A DNA stretch of 40,975 nt from Melioribacteraceae bacterium (GTDB lineage: Bacteria; Bacteroidota; Ignavibacteria; Ignavibacteriales; Melioribacteraceae): positions 1 through 40,975 of the forward strand of contig JANQIV010000180.1 in NCBI GenBank assembly GCA_028282005.1, given 5' to 3'. This document shows, in pieces, positions 1 through 7,916 of this stretch. The translations under genes were made by a program, and so were the position numbers. How positions within the stretch are numbered: position 1 is the first letter of the stretch; the number at the start of each line of letters is the position of its first letter. Under the pieces are notes generated by a model. The model was not told the origin of the DNA. It saw only the letters and a program-made list of their open reading frames with translations, and searched no databases.

Positions 1-1
1 C

Positions 2-688
2 ACCGGGGCAGGAATTTCCGCAGAAAGTGGTATTCCAACTTTCAGGGGAAAAGACGGAATCTGGAATAAATTGAAGCCTGAAGAACTTGCAAACTTTGAT
101 GCTTTTCTCAAAAATCCAGATATGGTGTGGGAATGGTACCAGCACAGAAGAAATATAATTAATGAAGCAAAGCCTAATGCTGCACATTATTCTATTGTAG
201 AACTCGAAAAGTATTTTGATGTAAAAGTTGTTACTCAAAATATTGATAACCTTCATGGAAGAGGAGGTAGTTCAAAAATCTTTGAACTACATGGAAATAT
301 TGAAAGAAATTTTTGCATAGATTGCAGTACTTTTTATACGTCAAAAGAATTTGAATTTGAGGGAAAAGTACCAAAGTGCCAAAAATGCGGTGGACTGGTT
401 AGGCCTGATGTTGTGTGGTTTGGTGAAATGCTGCCACAGCAAATATTCGCAGATGCTGAAAATGCCGCAGAAGAATCTGATATTTGCTTTATTATTGGAA
501 CATCCGCCGTTGTATATCCGGCTGCAAATATTCCAATTTATGCAAAAAGAATGGGAGCTTATTTAATAGAGATAAATATTATTGAAACTGAAATAAGTAA
601 TTATTGTGACTTATCTTTAATTGGAAGAGCAGGGGAAACTTTAACAGAATTTCTAAACAAATTAAAAGATCTAAAAAATGAAAATTAA
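2..688 (+). CDS. cobB: NAD-dependent protein deacylase, sirtuin (5' end missing)
   Basis: Sirtuins remove acyl groups from protein lysines using NAD+. The gene starts before the window; the open frame from base 2 begins in the NAD-binding motif TGAGISAESGIPTFR, so only the first few residues are lost. Also visible are QNIDNLH, the catalytic His in FELHGN (about base 290), and four zinc cysteines as CIDC (about 314-325) and CQKC (about 377-388). A Tyr and Arg spaced YxxR in WYQHRR (about 137-148) match the class III (SIRT5/CobB) pocket that accepts succinyl and malonyl groups, so desuccinylase as well as deacetylase activity is likely. The first start codon inside the window, a TTG at 71, lies within the NAD-binding fold and is not the real start. 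The stop overlaps the next gene by 11 bases. Confidence 0.93.
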   Translation, partial: TGAGISAESGIPTFRGKDGIWNKLKPEELANFDAFLKNPDMVWEWYQHRRNIINEAKPNAAHYSIVELEKYFDVKVVTQNIDNLHGRGGSSKIFELHGNIERNFCIDCSTFYTSKEFEFEGKVPKCQKCGGLVRPDVVWFGEMLPQQIFADAENAAEESDICFIIGTSAVVYPAANIPIYAKRMGAYLIEINIIETEISNYCDLSLIGRAGETLTEFLNKLKDLKNEN

Positions 689-881
689 TGACTATCAAAA
701 CCTGGGAATTATTTTCGGCCTGTTAATTGGCTTTATAGGCGGATTTTTTTTCCAGAGGAGAATTTTCCAGGCATCTGCTATTGGTGCTGTAGTTGGACTA
801 ATAATTGGCATTTTAATTAATAAATATATAGAGAATAGAGATTATCAGAAAAGACATGAAGAAGGTTTTGAAGAAGATTAA
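678..881 (+). CDS. small membrane protein with two helices, function unknown
   Basis: A 67-residue protein with two hydrophobic glycine-rich segments (about residues 8-25 and 31-50) and a charged C-terminal tail rich in Glu, Lys and Arg. It should sit in the inner membrane with a cytoplasmic tail, but no family is recognised. The ATG lies inside the end of the sirtuin gene (11-base overlap), which suggests translational coupling. The DUF1697 gene follows 9 bases after its stop, so the three genes look like one transcript. The glycine-rich helices resemble those of AtpZ/AtpI-like and glycine-zipper proteins, but that is only similarity of composition. Confidence 0.6.
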   Translation: MKINDYQNLGIIFGLLIGFIGGFFFQRRIFQASAIGAVVGLIIGILINKYIENRDYQKRHEEGFEED

Positions 882-890
882 ATCTTATCT

Positions 891-1433
891 ATGAATAAGT
901 ATGTAGCTATCTTAAGAGGAATTAATGTAAGCGGTCAGAAAAAAGTTAAAATGGCTGATTTACGTATTTATCTTAGCGAGCTAAATTTTTATAATGTACA
1001 AACCTATATCCAAAGCGGGAATATTATTTTCGAATATGACTCTGACGACATAAAGTTTTTAGAAAACCAAATAAAAAATAAAATCAAAGAGAAATATAAT
1101 TTTGATGTACCTACGATTGTAATTACCAAGAAAGAAATTGAATATGTATTAAAAAACAATCCATTTAAAATAGATCAAAAAAACGATCACAAAAAAAACT
1201 ATGTTACTTTTCTTGCAAAACTCCCTGCTAAAGATAAAATTGAAAAATTAAAAGAAGTTGACTATAGCCCTGAGAAATTTGTACTAGACGGAAAATATAT
1301 TTATTTGTTTTTCCCAGACGGAGCAGGTAAGGCTAAACTGACCAACAATTTTTTTGAAAGTAAACTTAAAGTAGAAGCTACTACTAGAAATTGGAAAACA
1401 ATAAATAAACTATATGAATTGGTTTGCGGTTAG
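891..1433 (+). CDS. DUF1697 family protein
   Basis: A 180-residue protein that opens with the family signature (MNKYVAILRGINVSGQKKV), followed by the conserved MADLR and YIQSGNIIFE segments. Length is normal for DUF1697, a soluble alpha/beta family common in bacteria with no established biochemical role. The C-terminal TTRNWKTINKLYEL is also typical (family form TxRNWxTxxKL). It is the last gene of the plus-strand group; its stop abuts the stop of the convergent queD gene, and no clear hairpin separates them. Confidence 0.88.
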   Translation: MNKYVAILRGINVSGQKKVKMADLRIYLSELNFYNVQTYIQSGNIIFEYDSDDIKFLENQIKNKIKEKYNFDVPTIVITKKEIEYVLKNNPFKIDQKNDHKKNYVTFLAKLPAKDKIEKLKEVDYSPEKFVLDGKYIYLFFPDGAGKAKLTNNFFESKLKVEATTRNWKTINKLYELVCG

Positions 1434-1850
1434 TTAAACTTCAATTTCATCTTCAGCGTAAGTTGATTCTGTTTCAAAAACTTTTACCTTAACTTTAGAA
1501 ATATTTTCAGGCAAGCCATTTTCTTTTATCTTTTTCAAAATGTAATGGCAAATATTTTCCGCAGTAGTTTCGAAATCAACAACTACTCTTCGCGAATCTA
1601 ATTTTTCGAGTACTTCTAAAATTTCAGTGTCATATTTATTAACTAAAAAGGAATGATCCAACTCTTCAACAACAGGCCCAACTATTTCTTTGAGATCGTA
1701 ATAGTCAAGAACCATCCCGTTATCCAGAATTTCACCAGTCAATTCAACATCCATTTTGTAAGAATGACCGTGTAAGTTTTTACACAATCCTTTATGTAAT
1801 TGAAGCCTGTGCCCCATTTCCCATCTAAATTCTTTTGATATTTTCATCAT
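1434..1850 (-). CDS. queD: 6-carboxytetrahydropterin synthase
   Basis: QueD converts 7,8-dihydroneopterin triphosphate to 6-carboxytetrahydropterin, an early step to 7-deazaguanine (queuosine precursor). The 138-residue sequence has the zinc ligands His14 and the pair in NLHGHS (His27, His29), Cys23 as the catalytic cysteine, the LDHSFL segment, and a C-terminal FETESTYAE that fits the conserved Glu. Two ATG codons stand in tandem at the start (1850 and 1847); the first overlaps the queE stop by four bases, so the two genes are translationally coupled. With QueE upstream this pair covers two consecutive steps of the pathway; QueC and GTP cyclohydrolase are not in the window. Confidence 0.93.
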   Translation of the reverse strand: MMKISKEFRWEMGHRLQLHKGLCKNLHGHSYKMDVELTGEILDNGMVLDYYDLKEIVGPVVEELDHSFLVNKYDTEILEVLEKLDSRRVVVDFETTAENICHYILKKIKENGLPENISKVKVKVFETESTYAEDEIEV

Positions 1851-2485
1851 ACGCCTTTAGTATCTGGTTCCCAAATAAATTTATGCATCTGCAGTTGAAA
1901 TCTGACCTTTAGCTTATCTTGCAAAACCCACTCAACCAACTGCAACGGTTCAAGTTTGCCAAAAACTACCGAAAATAAGACTTCACATTTTTTATTTAAT
2001 TCATATTTATTGACTATTTCTTTTGACCATTCGTAATCTTCTCTCGTGCCGATAACAAATTTAACTTCGTCTTCAGGTTTTATAAACTCAATATTTTCAT
2101 AAAGATTTTTCTTTTCCATTTTGCTGGATGGGCATTTCAGATCGAGAATAATTTTCACTCTTTTATCAACCGGGTCAATCGGCAAACTACCTCCGGTTTC
2201 CAGCATTACTTCAAAGCCTTCATTACAAAGTTTATGCATTAAATCTAATGATTCTTTTTGAACAAGTGGCTCACCTCCAGTTACTTCAACTAAATTGCAA
2301 TTGTATTTTTTAACTTCGTCAATCACAGATTCAATTGAACTGTCGTAACCTTCGTAAAAAGCATACTCAGTATCACAATAAGTGCAGCGTAAATTACAAT
2401 AAGTAAGCCTTATAAAAACACATGGCAAACCAGCTTTTGTACTTTCGCCCTGGACAGAATAAAATATTTCGTTAATTTTCAGCAT
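1847..2485 (-). CDS. queE: 7-carboxy-7-deazaguanine synthase (radical SAM)
   Basis: QueE is the radical SAM enzyme that contracts the pterin ring of the QueD product to 7-carboxy-7-deazaguanine. From the ATG at 2485 the protein is 212 residues, opening MLKINEIFYSVQGES, typical of the family. The cluster-binding motif is CNLRCTYC (Cys30, Cys34, Cys37, CxxxCxxC), followed by the SAM-binding VTGGEPL. A longer frame begins at a TTG at 2509, but that TTG lies inside a putative -7 promoter box, so 2485 is preferred. The stop overlaps the queD start. Confidence 0.92.
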   Translation of the reverse strand: MLKINEIFYSVQGESTKAGLPCVFIRLTYCNLRCTYCDTEYAFYEGYDSSIESVIDEVKKYNCNLVEVTGGEPLVQKESLDLMHKLCNEGFEVMLETGGSLPIDPVDKRVKIILDLKCPSSKMEKKNLYENIEFIKPEDEVKFVIGTREDYEWSKEIVNKYELNKKCEVLFSVVFGKLEPLQLVEWVLQDKLKVRFQLQMHKFIWEPDTKGV

Positions 2486-2506
2486 ATTCCATTTTTTAAT
2501 GAATTG

Positions 2507-2537
2507 CAAAAATAAACATATATTAAATCTTATTAAA
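2507..2537 (-). promoter_or_regulatory. putative Bacteroidetes-type promoter of queED
   Basis: On the minus strand TATTTTTG (2514-2507) fits the -7 consensus TAnnTTTG. Twenty bases upstream lies TTT (2537-2535), one base off the -33 TTG. The expected start near 2502 would leave a short leader before the queE ATG at 2485. Confidence 0.4.
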
Positions 2538-2605
2538 GAAAATTCATTTTCTGAAATAACGAATTCTCAATTCCAACAATTCCCAAATTAAAGGATATTT
2601 TGAGT

Positions 2606-2636
2606 TTGACAGATTTTCTTATTAATACTATATTTG
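2606..2636 (+). promoter_or_regulatory. promoter of rpsT
   Basis: TTGACA (2606-2611) and TATATTTG (2629-2636) give both a 17-base spaced -35/-10 reading and the Bacteroidetes form TTG-N20-TAnnTTTG. Transcription should start around 2641-2643. A ribosome site AAGGA (2661-2665) lies just before the ATG at 2671. Confidence 0.7.
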
Positions 2637-2670
2637 TAGTTCTGTAAAATTAAAATAACTAAGGAAAAGA

Positions 2671-2928
2671 ATGGCTCATCATAAGTCTGCAAAGAAAAGA
2701 ATAAGAGTTAGTGAAACTAAACGCTTAAGAAATAAAGCTGCTTTATCTAAAGTTAATACTCTTGTTAAAAAGGTTCACAGTACTGAAAACAAAAGTGACG
2801 CTGAAAAAATCTTGAAAGAAACTGTATCTGCAATTGATAAAACTGTAAGTAAAGGCAGAATGCACAAAAATACGGCAGCAAGAAAAAAATCTTCATTAAC
2901 AAAATTTGTGAACAGCTTAAAAGATTAA
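2671..2928 (+). CDS. rpsT: 30S ribosomal protein S20
   Basis: An 85-residue, Lys/Arg-rich protein opening MAHHKSAKKRIRVSETKRLR, with the family's conserved KGRMHKNTAARKKSSL toward the C-terminus. S20 binds 16S rRNA early in assembly of the small subunit, and length and composition are standard. The gene is monocistronic here, with its own strong promoter at 2606-2636 and a hairpin terminator starting at its stop codon. Confidence 0.97.
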   Translation: MAHHKSAKKRIRVSETKRLRNKAALSKVNTLVKKVHSTENKSDAEKILKETVSAIDKTVSKGRMHKNTAARKKSSLTKFVNSLKD

Positions 2929-2951
2929 AATGCCGCCAGTATCGGCATTTT
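2927..2951. terminator. bidirectional terminator between rpsT and the GlmU-like gene
   Basis: A perfect nine-base stem, AAAATGCCG (2927-2935) and CGGCATTTT (2943-2951), encloses a 7-base loop. A-runs on one side and T-runs on the other let it serve both convergent genes. It overlaps both stop codons. Confidence 0.8.
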
Positions 2952-4383
2952 AGTCTTTATCAATAATCAAATCATTTCCTTCAATCTGTGGTAGATAAAA
3001 CTTAACTCCAATTACTTTTCCACTGAAATCAAGTTCTCTTTTGATTCTTTTGTTTATTAATATTGAGTGTTCAATTTTCACTTCATCATCAACAATTGTG
3101 TTATTGAGCTCAGATATGCCGGTTATCGAAACTTTTTCGCCAATATTGCTTTTGCCTAAAACAGAAATATCCTTCCCAATTAAAACATCGTCTCCAATTT
3201 CTATTTCTCCTTCGATAACCGAATTTTCCCCAATCGTAACATCTTTACCTAGTTTAACTATCCCCGATATCATCGTGTAGTTACCTATTGTCAATCCATA
3301 ATTCAGCTCAACACCTTTGTTAATTCTAACTCCTTTACCAATTCGAATATCAAGGGGTTGCCCTCTTCCATCCATTTCAATAATTTGTTCAATTACATCA
3401 TCATGGATAAAAAAATCATTTGGATCTTCTATGTAAATCAAATCTTTAATTTTTTGATAGGACAATGATTTAGCAATTTTTTCCATTTCTTGAAGAACTG
3501 ATTTGTTATTAAAGCCCATAATTACATGCTCTTCTTCTGGGGCAACTGCTCCAACGCTCAATCCTTTTTTATTGAAGAGTGCTATTAAATCTGTCAAATA
3601 AATTTCTTGTTGGGCATTGTTACTTTCAATTTTATAAATCAACTCTTTCAAATACTTAAATTTATACGCAAATACTCCAGAATTAAATTCTCTGTTCTCC
3701 AGTAATTCCTTTTTTGTATACGAATACATTTTGCCATTATATTCTAACTTTCTTCTTTCATTTGCTTTCAGACTCAAGATATCTTTGTACTCGAGTATTT
3801 CAATTACTTTATTGAAATCTTTACCTGAACTTTCACCATTCTCGTCAAAATCTTTTACTCTAACTATCCTTCCATAATAATTTTCAAGTATGTTACCTCC
3901 GAACATTCCTGTTAATACCATCATGTCATTGCCTGATTCTTCAAATTCCCTTTTAAACATTTTTATAGTTTTCTCATCCAAAAGGCCCATATCGCCAAGC
4001 AAAACATAAACATTACCGTCATAATTTATATCCGGGATTTTCTCCAGTGCCACTTGAACAGCGTGGCCTGTTCCTTTTAGTTCATCTTGATATGCATATG
4101 AATTGTTATCCCTTTTGCCGACAAAATTGATAACTTCCTTAGCTTTAATTCCCACTACTATTATTGAGTTTGCATTTTCAAATCCCTTCTGACTAGCTCC
4201 AAAAACTCTCTCTACTGTGGTAATGCCCCAAATTTTGTGGAGCATTTTTGATGTATTAGACTTTATTCTTTTACCATGACCAGCGGCCAAAATAATAGCT
4301 GTATCCCTCAATTCATTTTTAAAAGGAGTTGAGTTTTCTACAATAGTTTGATAAATATCGCTAACTTTGTCCATTGGATTCAT
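2950..4383 (-). CDS. GlmU-like sugar-phosphate uridylyltransferase with a left-handed beta-helix
   Basis: The N-terminal half is a nucleotidyltransferase of the GlmU type: LAAGHGKRI (residues 32-40), Lys47 in the P-loop-like region, GTGHA (about 104-108), LGD (129-131), YGRIVR, EFNSGVFAY and QQEIYLTDL. It should make UDP-GlcNAc from UTP and GlcNAc-1-phosphate. After about residue 345 come hexapeptide repeats of a left-handed beta-helix (IGNYTMI, IGENSVI, IGDDVLI). The acetyltransferase landmarks of true GlmU, an RPGTxL segment and a GNFVE-type loop with the catalytic His, are not seen, so the second activity of GlmU may be absent. Length is 477 residues, including an N-terminal extension of about 25. 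The gene converges on rpsT and shares its terminator. Confidence 0.75.
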   Translation of the reverse strand: MNPMDKVSDIYQTIVENSTPFKNELRDTAIILAAGHGKRIKSNTSKMLHKIWGITTVERVFGASQKGFENANSIIVVGIKAKEVINFVGKRDNNSYAYQDELKGTGHAVQVALEKIPDINYDGNVYVLLGDMGLLDEKTIKMFKREFEESGNDMMVLTGMFGGNILENYYGRIVRVKDFDENGESSGKDFNKVIEILEYKDILSLKANERRKLEYNGKMYSYTKKELLENREFNSGVFAYKFKYLKELIYKIESNNAQQEIYLTDLIALFNKKGLSVGAVAPEEEHVIMGFNNKSVLQEMEKIAKSLSYQKIKDLIYIEDPNDFFIHDDVIEQIIEMDGRGQPLDIRIGKGVRINKGVELNYGLTIGNYTMISGIVKLGKDVTIGENSVIEGEIEIGDDVLIGKDISVLGKSNIGEKVSITGISELNNTIVDDEVKIEHSILINKRIKRELDFSGKVIGVKFYLPQIEGNDLIIDKD

Positions 4384-4489
4384 GTCTTCTCTTTAATAAT
4401 TAGTTTTTTATTGAAACTAAAATTACGAATAACAAATCATAATTCTAAACAGTTTATAATTTATTATTAATCATAAGGTTTAATTAAAA

Positions 4490-4951
4490 ATGAAAAACAA
4501 ACTTGTAGTCCTTTTTTTTGTTTTACTGACTTTAAATTTTTCAAAAAGTTTCGAAAATGAGAGGGGAAACGTCGGTTTAGGTATAATTTTAGGTGAACCA
4601 ACCGGGATTTCCGGAAAAGTTTGGCTTAATGAATTCGAAGCATTTGATGCCGGATTAGCCTATTCGTTTTTCGGAGAGAGCTCTTTTTCATTGCATGCTG
4701 ATTATTTATATCACGATTTAGATATGATAATAGATGATGTAGAAATTCCCGTTTACTATGGCTTCGGTTTCAGGTACCGGGCACTGGAGGGTGATGCTGG
4801 TTTTGGAGCTAGAGGTGTAATGGGAGTTCTTTGGTACGATCCCAAATTACCAATTGATGTCTTTTTTGAGATTGTTCCGGTATTTGAATTGTTTCCTGCT
4901 ACGTCAATAAATCTGGATTTAGCAATTGGGGGACGGTATTATTTTAAGTGA
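4490..4951 (+). CDS. predicted exported outer-membrane-like protein, function unknown
   Basis: A 153-residue protein with a signal peptide (Lys-rich start, then VVLFFVLLTLNF), followed by alternating aromatic and small residues typical of short beta-barrels (for example GLAYSFFG, YYGFGFRYRA), and ending in GGRYYFK with a terminal aromatic. It probably sits in the outer membrane, though no family is identified. The next gene starts 7 bases after its stop and shares its transcript, which links this protein to the PAS kinase and the hemerythrin. Confidence 0.65.
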   Translation: MKNKLVVLFFVLLTLNFSKSFENERGNVGLGIILGEPTGISGKVWLNEFEAFDAGLAYSFFGESSFSLHADYLYHDLDMIIDDVEIPVYYGFGFRYRALEGDAGFGARGVMGVLWYDPKLPIDVFFEIVPVFELFPATSINLDLAIGGRYYFK

Positions 4952-4958
4952 GGGTGAG

Positions 4959-6113
4959 ATGATTATCAACAAAGATTTACAAACTGATTTTGATTCTCCG
5001 GAAAGATTTTCGCAAGACAAAATAGAAGAACAAAGAAAAAAGTATATAAATTCTAACCTGCTAAAAGAAGTACTCGAAAACTATCCTGAAGTAGTATTAG
5101 TTCTCAATGAGCATCGACAAATTATCGGCTTCAATCAAAATGCCCTTGAGCTCTTTGATTTAAAGGAAGAAGAAATTCTTGGTAGGCGATTCGGTGAAAC
5201 AATCAACTGTATTCATTTTCATGAAAACGAAGGGCTATGCGGCACTTCTATTTTCTGCAAAGAATGCGGTGCAGCTCAAGCCATAAAATACACCAACAAA
5301 AATGAAAAAAGCGTCTCTCAAGAATGCCGTATTTCAGTTGATTCAAGTGGATGCGAAGAAGCGTATGATTTTAAAGTCCGAACAACAAAAATAGATATAG
5401 AAGATGAGAAGTTTATTTTATTTTCAATTAAAGATATCTCTGATGAAAAAAGACGACACGCATTAGAAAAAATATTTTTCCATGATGTATTAAATACAGG
5501 CAGTGCCATTAACGGACTTGCCAACATGATTAATGAAGAGGAAGAAATTGAAGAAATTAAGCCATTATCTAATGCTTTGGTTGATTCCTCCGAACAATTG
5601 ATGAGTGAAATACAAGCTCAAAAAGATTTAACATTTGCAGAAAAAGGCATACTTGAAGTTAGATTAGTGTCTGCAAGTGTAAACGAAATTCTAAAAAAAA
5701 TAAGTGAACTTTATTCAAAGCATAGTTTACTTAGAACTAACAAATTAAAAGTAAATTATCTAAAAAGTGATTTCTTTATTAAAACTGATCCGGTTTTATT
5801 AATCAGGTCTATAGGCAATTTAACTAAAAATGCAATCGAGGCTTCAACGGAAAATCAAACCATTGAAGTTTCTGTTGAAGGTTCACCTAAAGAAGTAATT
5901 TTTAATGTAAAAAATCCCCAAGTTATTCCAGAAAGAATTCAACTTCAAATTTTCAAAAGGTCGTTTTCAACAAAAAGCAAAACTGGCCGCGGTATTGGAA
6001 CATACAGTGTAAAACTATTAATTGAACAATACATCGGTGGAAAAGTATATTTCGTCTCAAATGAATTGGATAAAACGATTTTTAGTATAAAATTAACGAC
6101 TAAAATCGTATAA
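4959..6113 (+). CDS. PAS-domain sensor histidine kinase, soluble
   Basis: A 384-residue kinase without membrane helices. A PAS domain covers about residues 40-155 (VVLVLNEHRQIIGFNQNALELF). It contains four cysteines, Cys84, Cys94, Cys100 and Cys103; the last two form CKEC. The dimerisation helix carries the likely phospho-acceptor His175 in FFHDVLNT. The ATPase domain shows NLTKNAIEAS (N box) and GRGIGTYSVKLL (G box). The start is set by GAGG at 4950-4953 just before the ATG at 4959; the longer frame from a TTG at 4926 runs inside the preceding gene. No response regulator adjoins it. The bacteriohemerythrin gene 20 bases downstream suggests an oxygen, NO or redox signal, which is inference. 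Confidence 0.85.
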   Translation: MIINKDLQTDFDSPERFSQDKIEEQRKKYINSNLLKEVLENYPEVVLVLNEHRQIIGFNQNALELFDLKEEEILGRRFGETINCIHFHENEGLCGTSIFCKECGAAQAIKYTNKNEKSVSQECRISVDSSGCEEAYDFKVRTTKIDIEDEKFILFSIKDISDEKRRHALEKIFFHDVLNTGSAINGLANMINEEEEIEEIKPLSNALVDSSEQLMSEIQAQKDLTFAEKGILEVRLVSASVNEILKKISELYSKHSLLRTNKLKVNYLKSDFFIKTDPVLLIRSIGNLTKNAIEASTENQTIEVSVEGSPKEVIFNVKNPQVIPERIQLQIFKRSFSTKSKTGRGIGTYSVKLLIEQYIGGKVYFVSNELDKTIFSIKLTTKIV

Positions 6114-6133
6114 GTAAGCTACAAATAGAGGAA

Positions 6134-6565
6134 ATGATGGGAAAACTTGAGTGGAAAGAAAGCTATAATGTGGATAATGGAGAAATCGATAAACAACATA
6201 AACACTTATTTGAAATTTATAACAAGCTAATTGATAAATTAGATTCCACTGATAATTCTAGAATAATAACCAATACTTTAACCGAAATGACAAAATACGC
6301 TGATTACCATTTTGCAATCGAAGAAAGATATATGAAACTCTACGGCTACCCGGAATCTAAAGAACACAAAAAAGAACACGTCGATTATATAAAAAGACTA
6401 AGCAAACTGAATTTTAATTCAATGGATAGAGATAACAATATTTCAGAAGACGTTGTAAATTATCTAAAGCAATGGCTGTTAGCACACATTTTACATTCCG
6501 ATCTAAAGCTAAAAACATTTTTTAATTCAAAGAATAAAGCTGGTCAAACTCGGAAAAGTTTATAG
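6134..6565 (+). CDS. bacteriohemerythrin
   Basis: A 143-residue protein (142 if the second ATG is used) with all di-iron ligands of the family: the opening WKESYNVDNGEIDKQHK with His in QHKHLF, HFAIEERYM (His and Glu), the pair in HKKEH, and HILHSDLKLK with the last His and Asp. Bacteriohemerythrins bind O2 reversibly at a non-heme di-iron centre, and some bind NO. It stands alone as a soluble domain and lies 20 bases after the PAS kinase gene, so it is probably co-transcribed and could supply or buffer the gas that the kinase responds to. Confidence 0.93.
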   Translation: MMGKLEWKESYNVDNGEIDKQHKHLFEIYNKLIDKLDSTDNSRIITNTLTEMTKYADYHFAIEERYMKLYGYPESKEHKKEHVDYIKRLSKLNFNSMDRDNNISEDVVNYLKQWLLAHILHSDLKLKTFFNSKNKAGQTRKSL

Positions 6566-6604
6566 AGAATTTTTGAATTCTATCCTTGCTAGTGTTATTC
6601 TCTA
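6563..6604. terminator. possible weak terminator between hemerythrin and crtW
   Basis: TAGAGAAT (6563-6570) and ATTCTCTA (6597-6604) form an 8-base stem with a 26-base loop, followed by TTTTT on the plus strand. It spans the stops of both convergent genes. The large loop makes it doubtful. Confidence 0.3.
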
Positions 6605-7267
6605 TTTTTCTTTATAAAGCTGCCACCATGGTACGTGTGGAGAATCGTGATGCTCAAAGTGATACCCAAAAAAGTAGCACGATAGCATAGCCCAAAGATG
6701 ATTTTTATTTTGTGTCCGCGCTTGATGGGGTTCCATTGAGTGTGTGTGTGGTTTTTTATGCGGCAAATAAGTGCCGAAGAAAAACAATTGCAGTGCACCT
6801 AAAAGTGCCGGGATAACCCAATAAAACCAAATATTCATTTCACCAAACCATAATTTTAGAATATTAAAAATAGCAGCCATAACTATGATCTGAAAAATCG
6901 TTGTGTACCTTTTCATAAAAGTAAAAAACCAAAGCCAAAAATTCTGTGACTTCGTATAAAAGTCAGGGTCATCCTCAGTTCCGGGGTATCTGTGATGCTT
7001 AAAATGATTTTTAATTAATCTGTTATACGACATTCCTGCAAACAAAAATGCTGAGAGGTAACCTATTATTTTATTTACAATCTTTACTCTCGATACAGTT
7101 CCGTGCATTGCATCATGTGCAGTAATGAAAAGCCCGGTAAATAAATAACCTTGCAAGAAGATGTGCAGATAAGTAACCGGAGAAGCAAAATCAATATCCA
7201 GCCCAAGAGAATAAACTAAATGAATTCCCCAACTTGAAATAATTATTATTGCTATTAAAACTCCCAT
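6602..7267 (-). CDS. crtW: beta-carotene ketolase (CrtW-type)
   Basis: CrtW oxygenases add a 4-keto group to beta-ionone rings. The 221-residue membrane protein has the di-iron histidine motifs in the CrtW arrangement: HDAMH (51-55), HFKHH (88-92), and near the end GYHFEHH (201-207), followed by PHVPWW. FFGTYLPH (163-170) is also a CrtW hallmark, which separates it from general fatty acid desaturases. It is slightly shorter than usual at the N-terminus. It is the last gene of the carotenoid operon, 7 bases after cruF. With a cyclase making one beta ring, the expected product is a 4-keto monocyclic carotenoid. Confidence 0.88.
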   Translation of the reverse strand: MGVLIAIIIISSWGIHLVYSLGLDIDFASPVTYLHIFLQGYLFTGLFITAHDAMHGTVSRVKIVNKIIGYLSAFLFAGMSYNRLIKNHFKHHRYPGTEDDPDFYTKSQNFWLWFFTFMKRYTTIFQIIVMAAIFNILKLWFGEMNIWFYWVIPALLGALQLFFFGTYLPHKKPHTHSMEPHQARTQNKNHLWAMLSCYFFGYHFEHHDSPHVPWWQLYKEK

Positions 7268-7274
7268 CGTTAAA

Positions 7275-7916
7275 TCACATAGTTATTAAAAGTACCGTGA
7301 AAAATACAATCTGAATAAAATAATAATGTTTAGCAATTTTTGAATCTAATTCTATTTTTAAAATTCTATATAAAGCAAATGACAGCAATGATATCACAAA
7401 CCATGAAACGTAATTATATAAAGGGATAATTCCGTTCTGCCAATTCCAGTAATCAAGTTTAATTGCAACCGGTTCGAGAACAAAATCAAAAACTGTAGCG
7501 AGAGCAGGTACAATCAAAAAGAGAAGGAATTTATTTTTGCAAAACTTAGCAATCATAATTGAGCCGGTAATCACCAATGTCCAGTTTATTCCGATTATAA
7601 CAGGCACTTCAAATAATTTCAATCCGAGTGTTTCGCCATAAATATAATTCCCGAATATCAATCCGGTTTCAACACCAATTATTTCACAAATAAAAGTCGA
7701 GATAAATACAATTGCAAACCAAAGAAAATATTTTTTTTCTTTTTGCAAAGCTATGTTAATGACCAAAACTGAAGAAGTAATAAACAAAGTAAGCGGAGTT
7801 AATTGAATCATCAGATCATGGGTATAATCGATTGAGTGGCCTACTATGCCCACTGCAAAAATTATATACAAAAAATAGATCGAATACTTTTCGATTATAT
7901 TTTTCTTCCCTTCCAT
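7275..7916 (-). CDS. cruF: carotenoid 1',2'-hydratase family (CruF, DUF422)
   Basis: CruF-type membrane enzymes hydrate the psi end of monocyclic carotenoids, giving the 1'-hydroxyl that is later glycosylated. The 213-residue sequence has about six or seven hydrophobic segments and the family's conserved blocks: EIIGVETGLIFGNYIYG, VPVIIGINW, and DFVLEPVAIKLDYWNW with its acidic pair. The ATG at 7916 has an AAAGG ribosome site at the right spacing although it overlaps the end of the glycosyltransferase gene by 22 bases. The next-door GT2 recalls the cyanobacterial CruF/CruG pairing. The related archaeal enzyme CruF of C50 carotenoid synthesis acts on similar ends. Confidence 0.85.
   Translation of the reverse strand: MEGKKNIIEKYSIYFLYIIFAVGIVGHSIDYTHDLMIQLTPLTLFITSSVLVINIALQKEKKYFLWFAIVFISTFICEIIGVETGLIFGNYIYGETLGLKLFEVPVIIGINWTLVITGSIMIAKFCKNKFLLFLIVPALATVFDFVLEPVAIKLDYWNWQNGIIPLYNYVSWFVISLLSFALYRILKIELDSKIAKHYYFIQIVFFTVLLITM

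Noticed and set aside
2486..2509. Extended queE start at TTG 2509
   Set aside because: The TTG is part of a -7-like box, and the family sequence begins at the ATG at 2485.
6595..6798. 67-codon minus-strand frame rich in His and Thr
   Set aside because: It lies fully inside crtW in another frame; the crtW motifs show the real frame.
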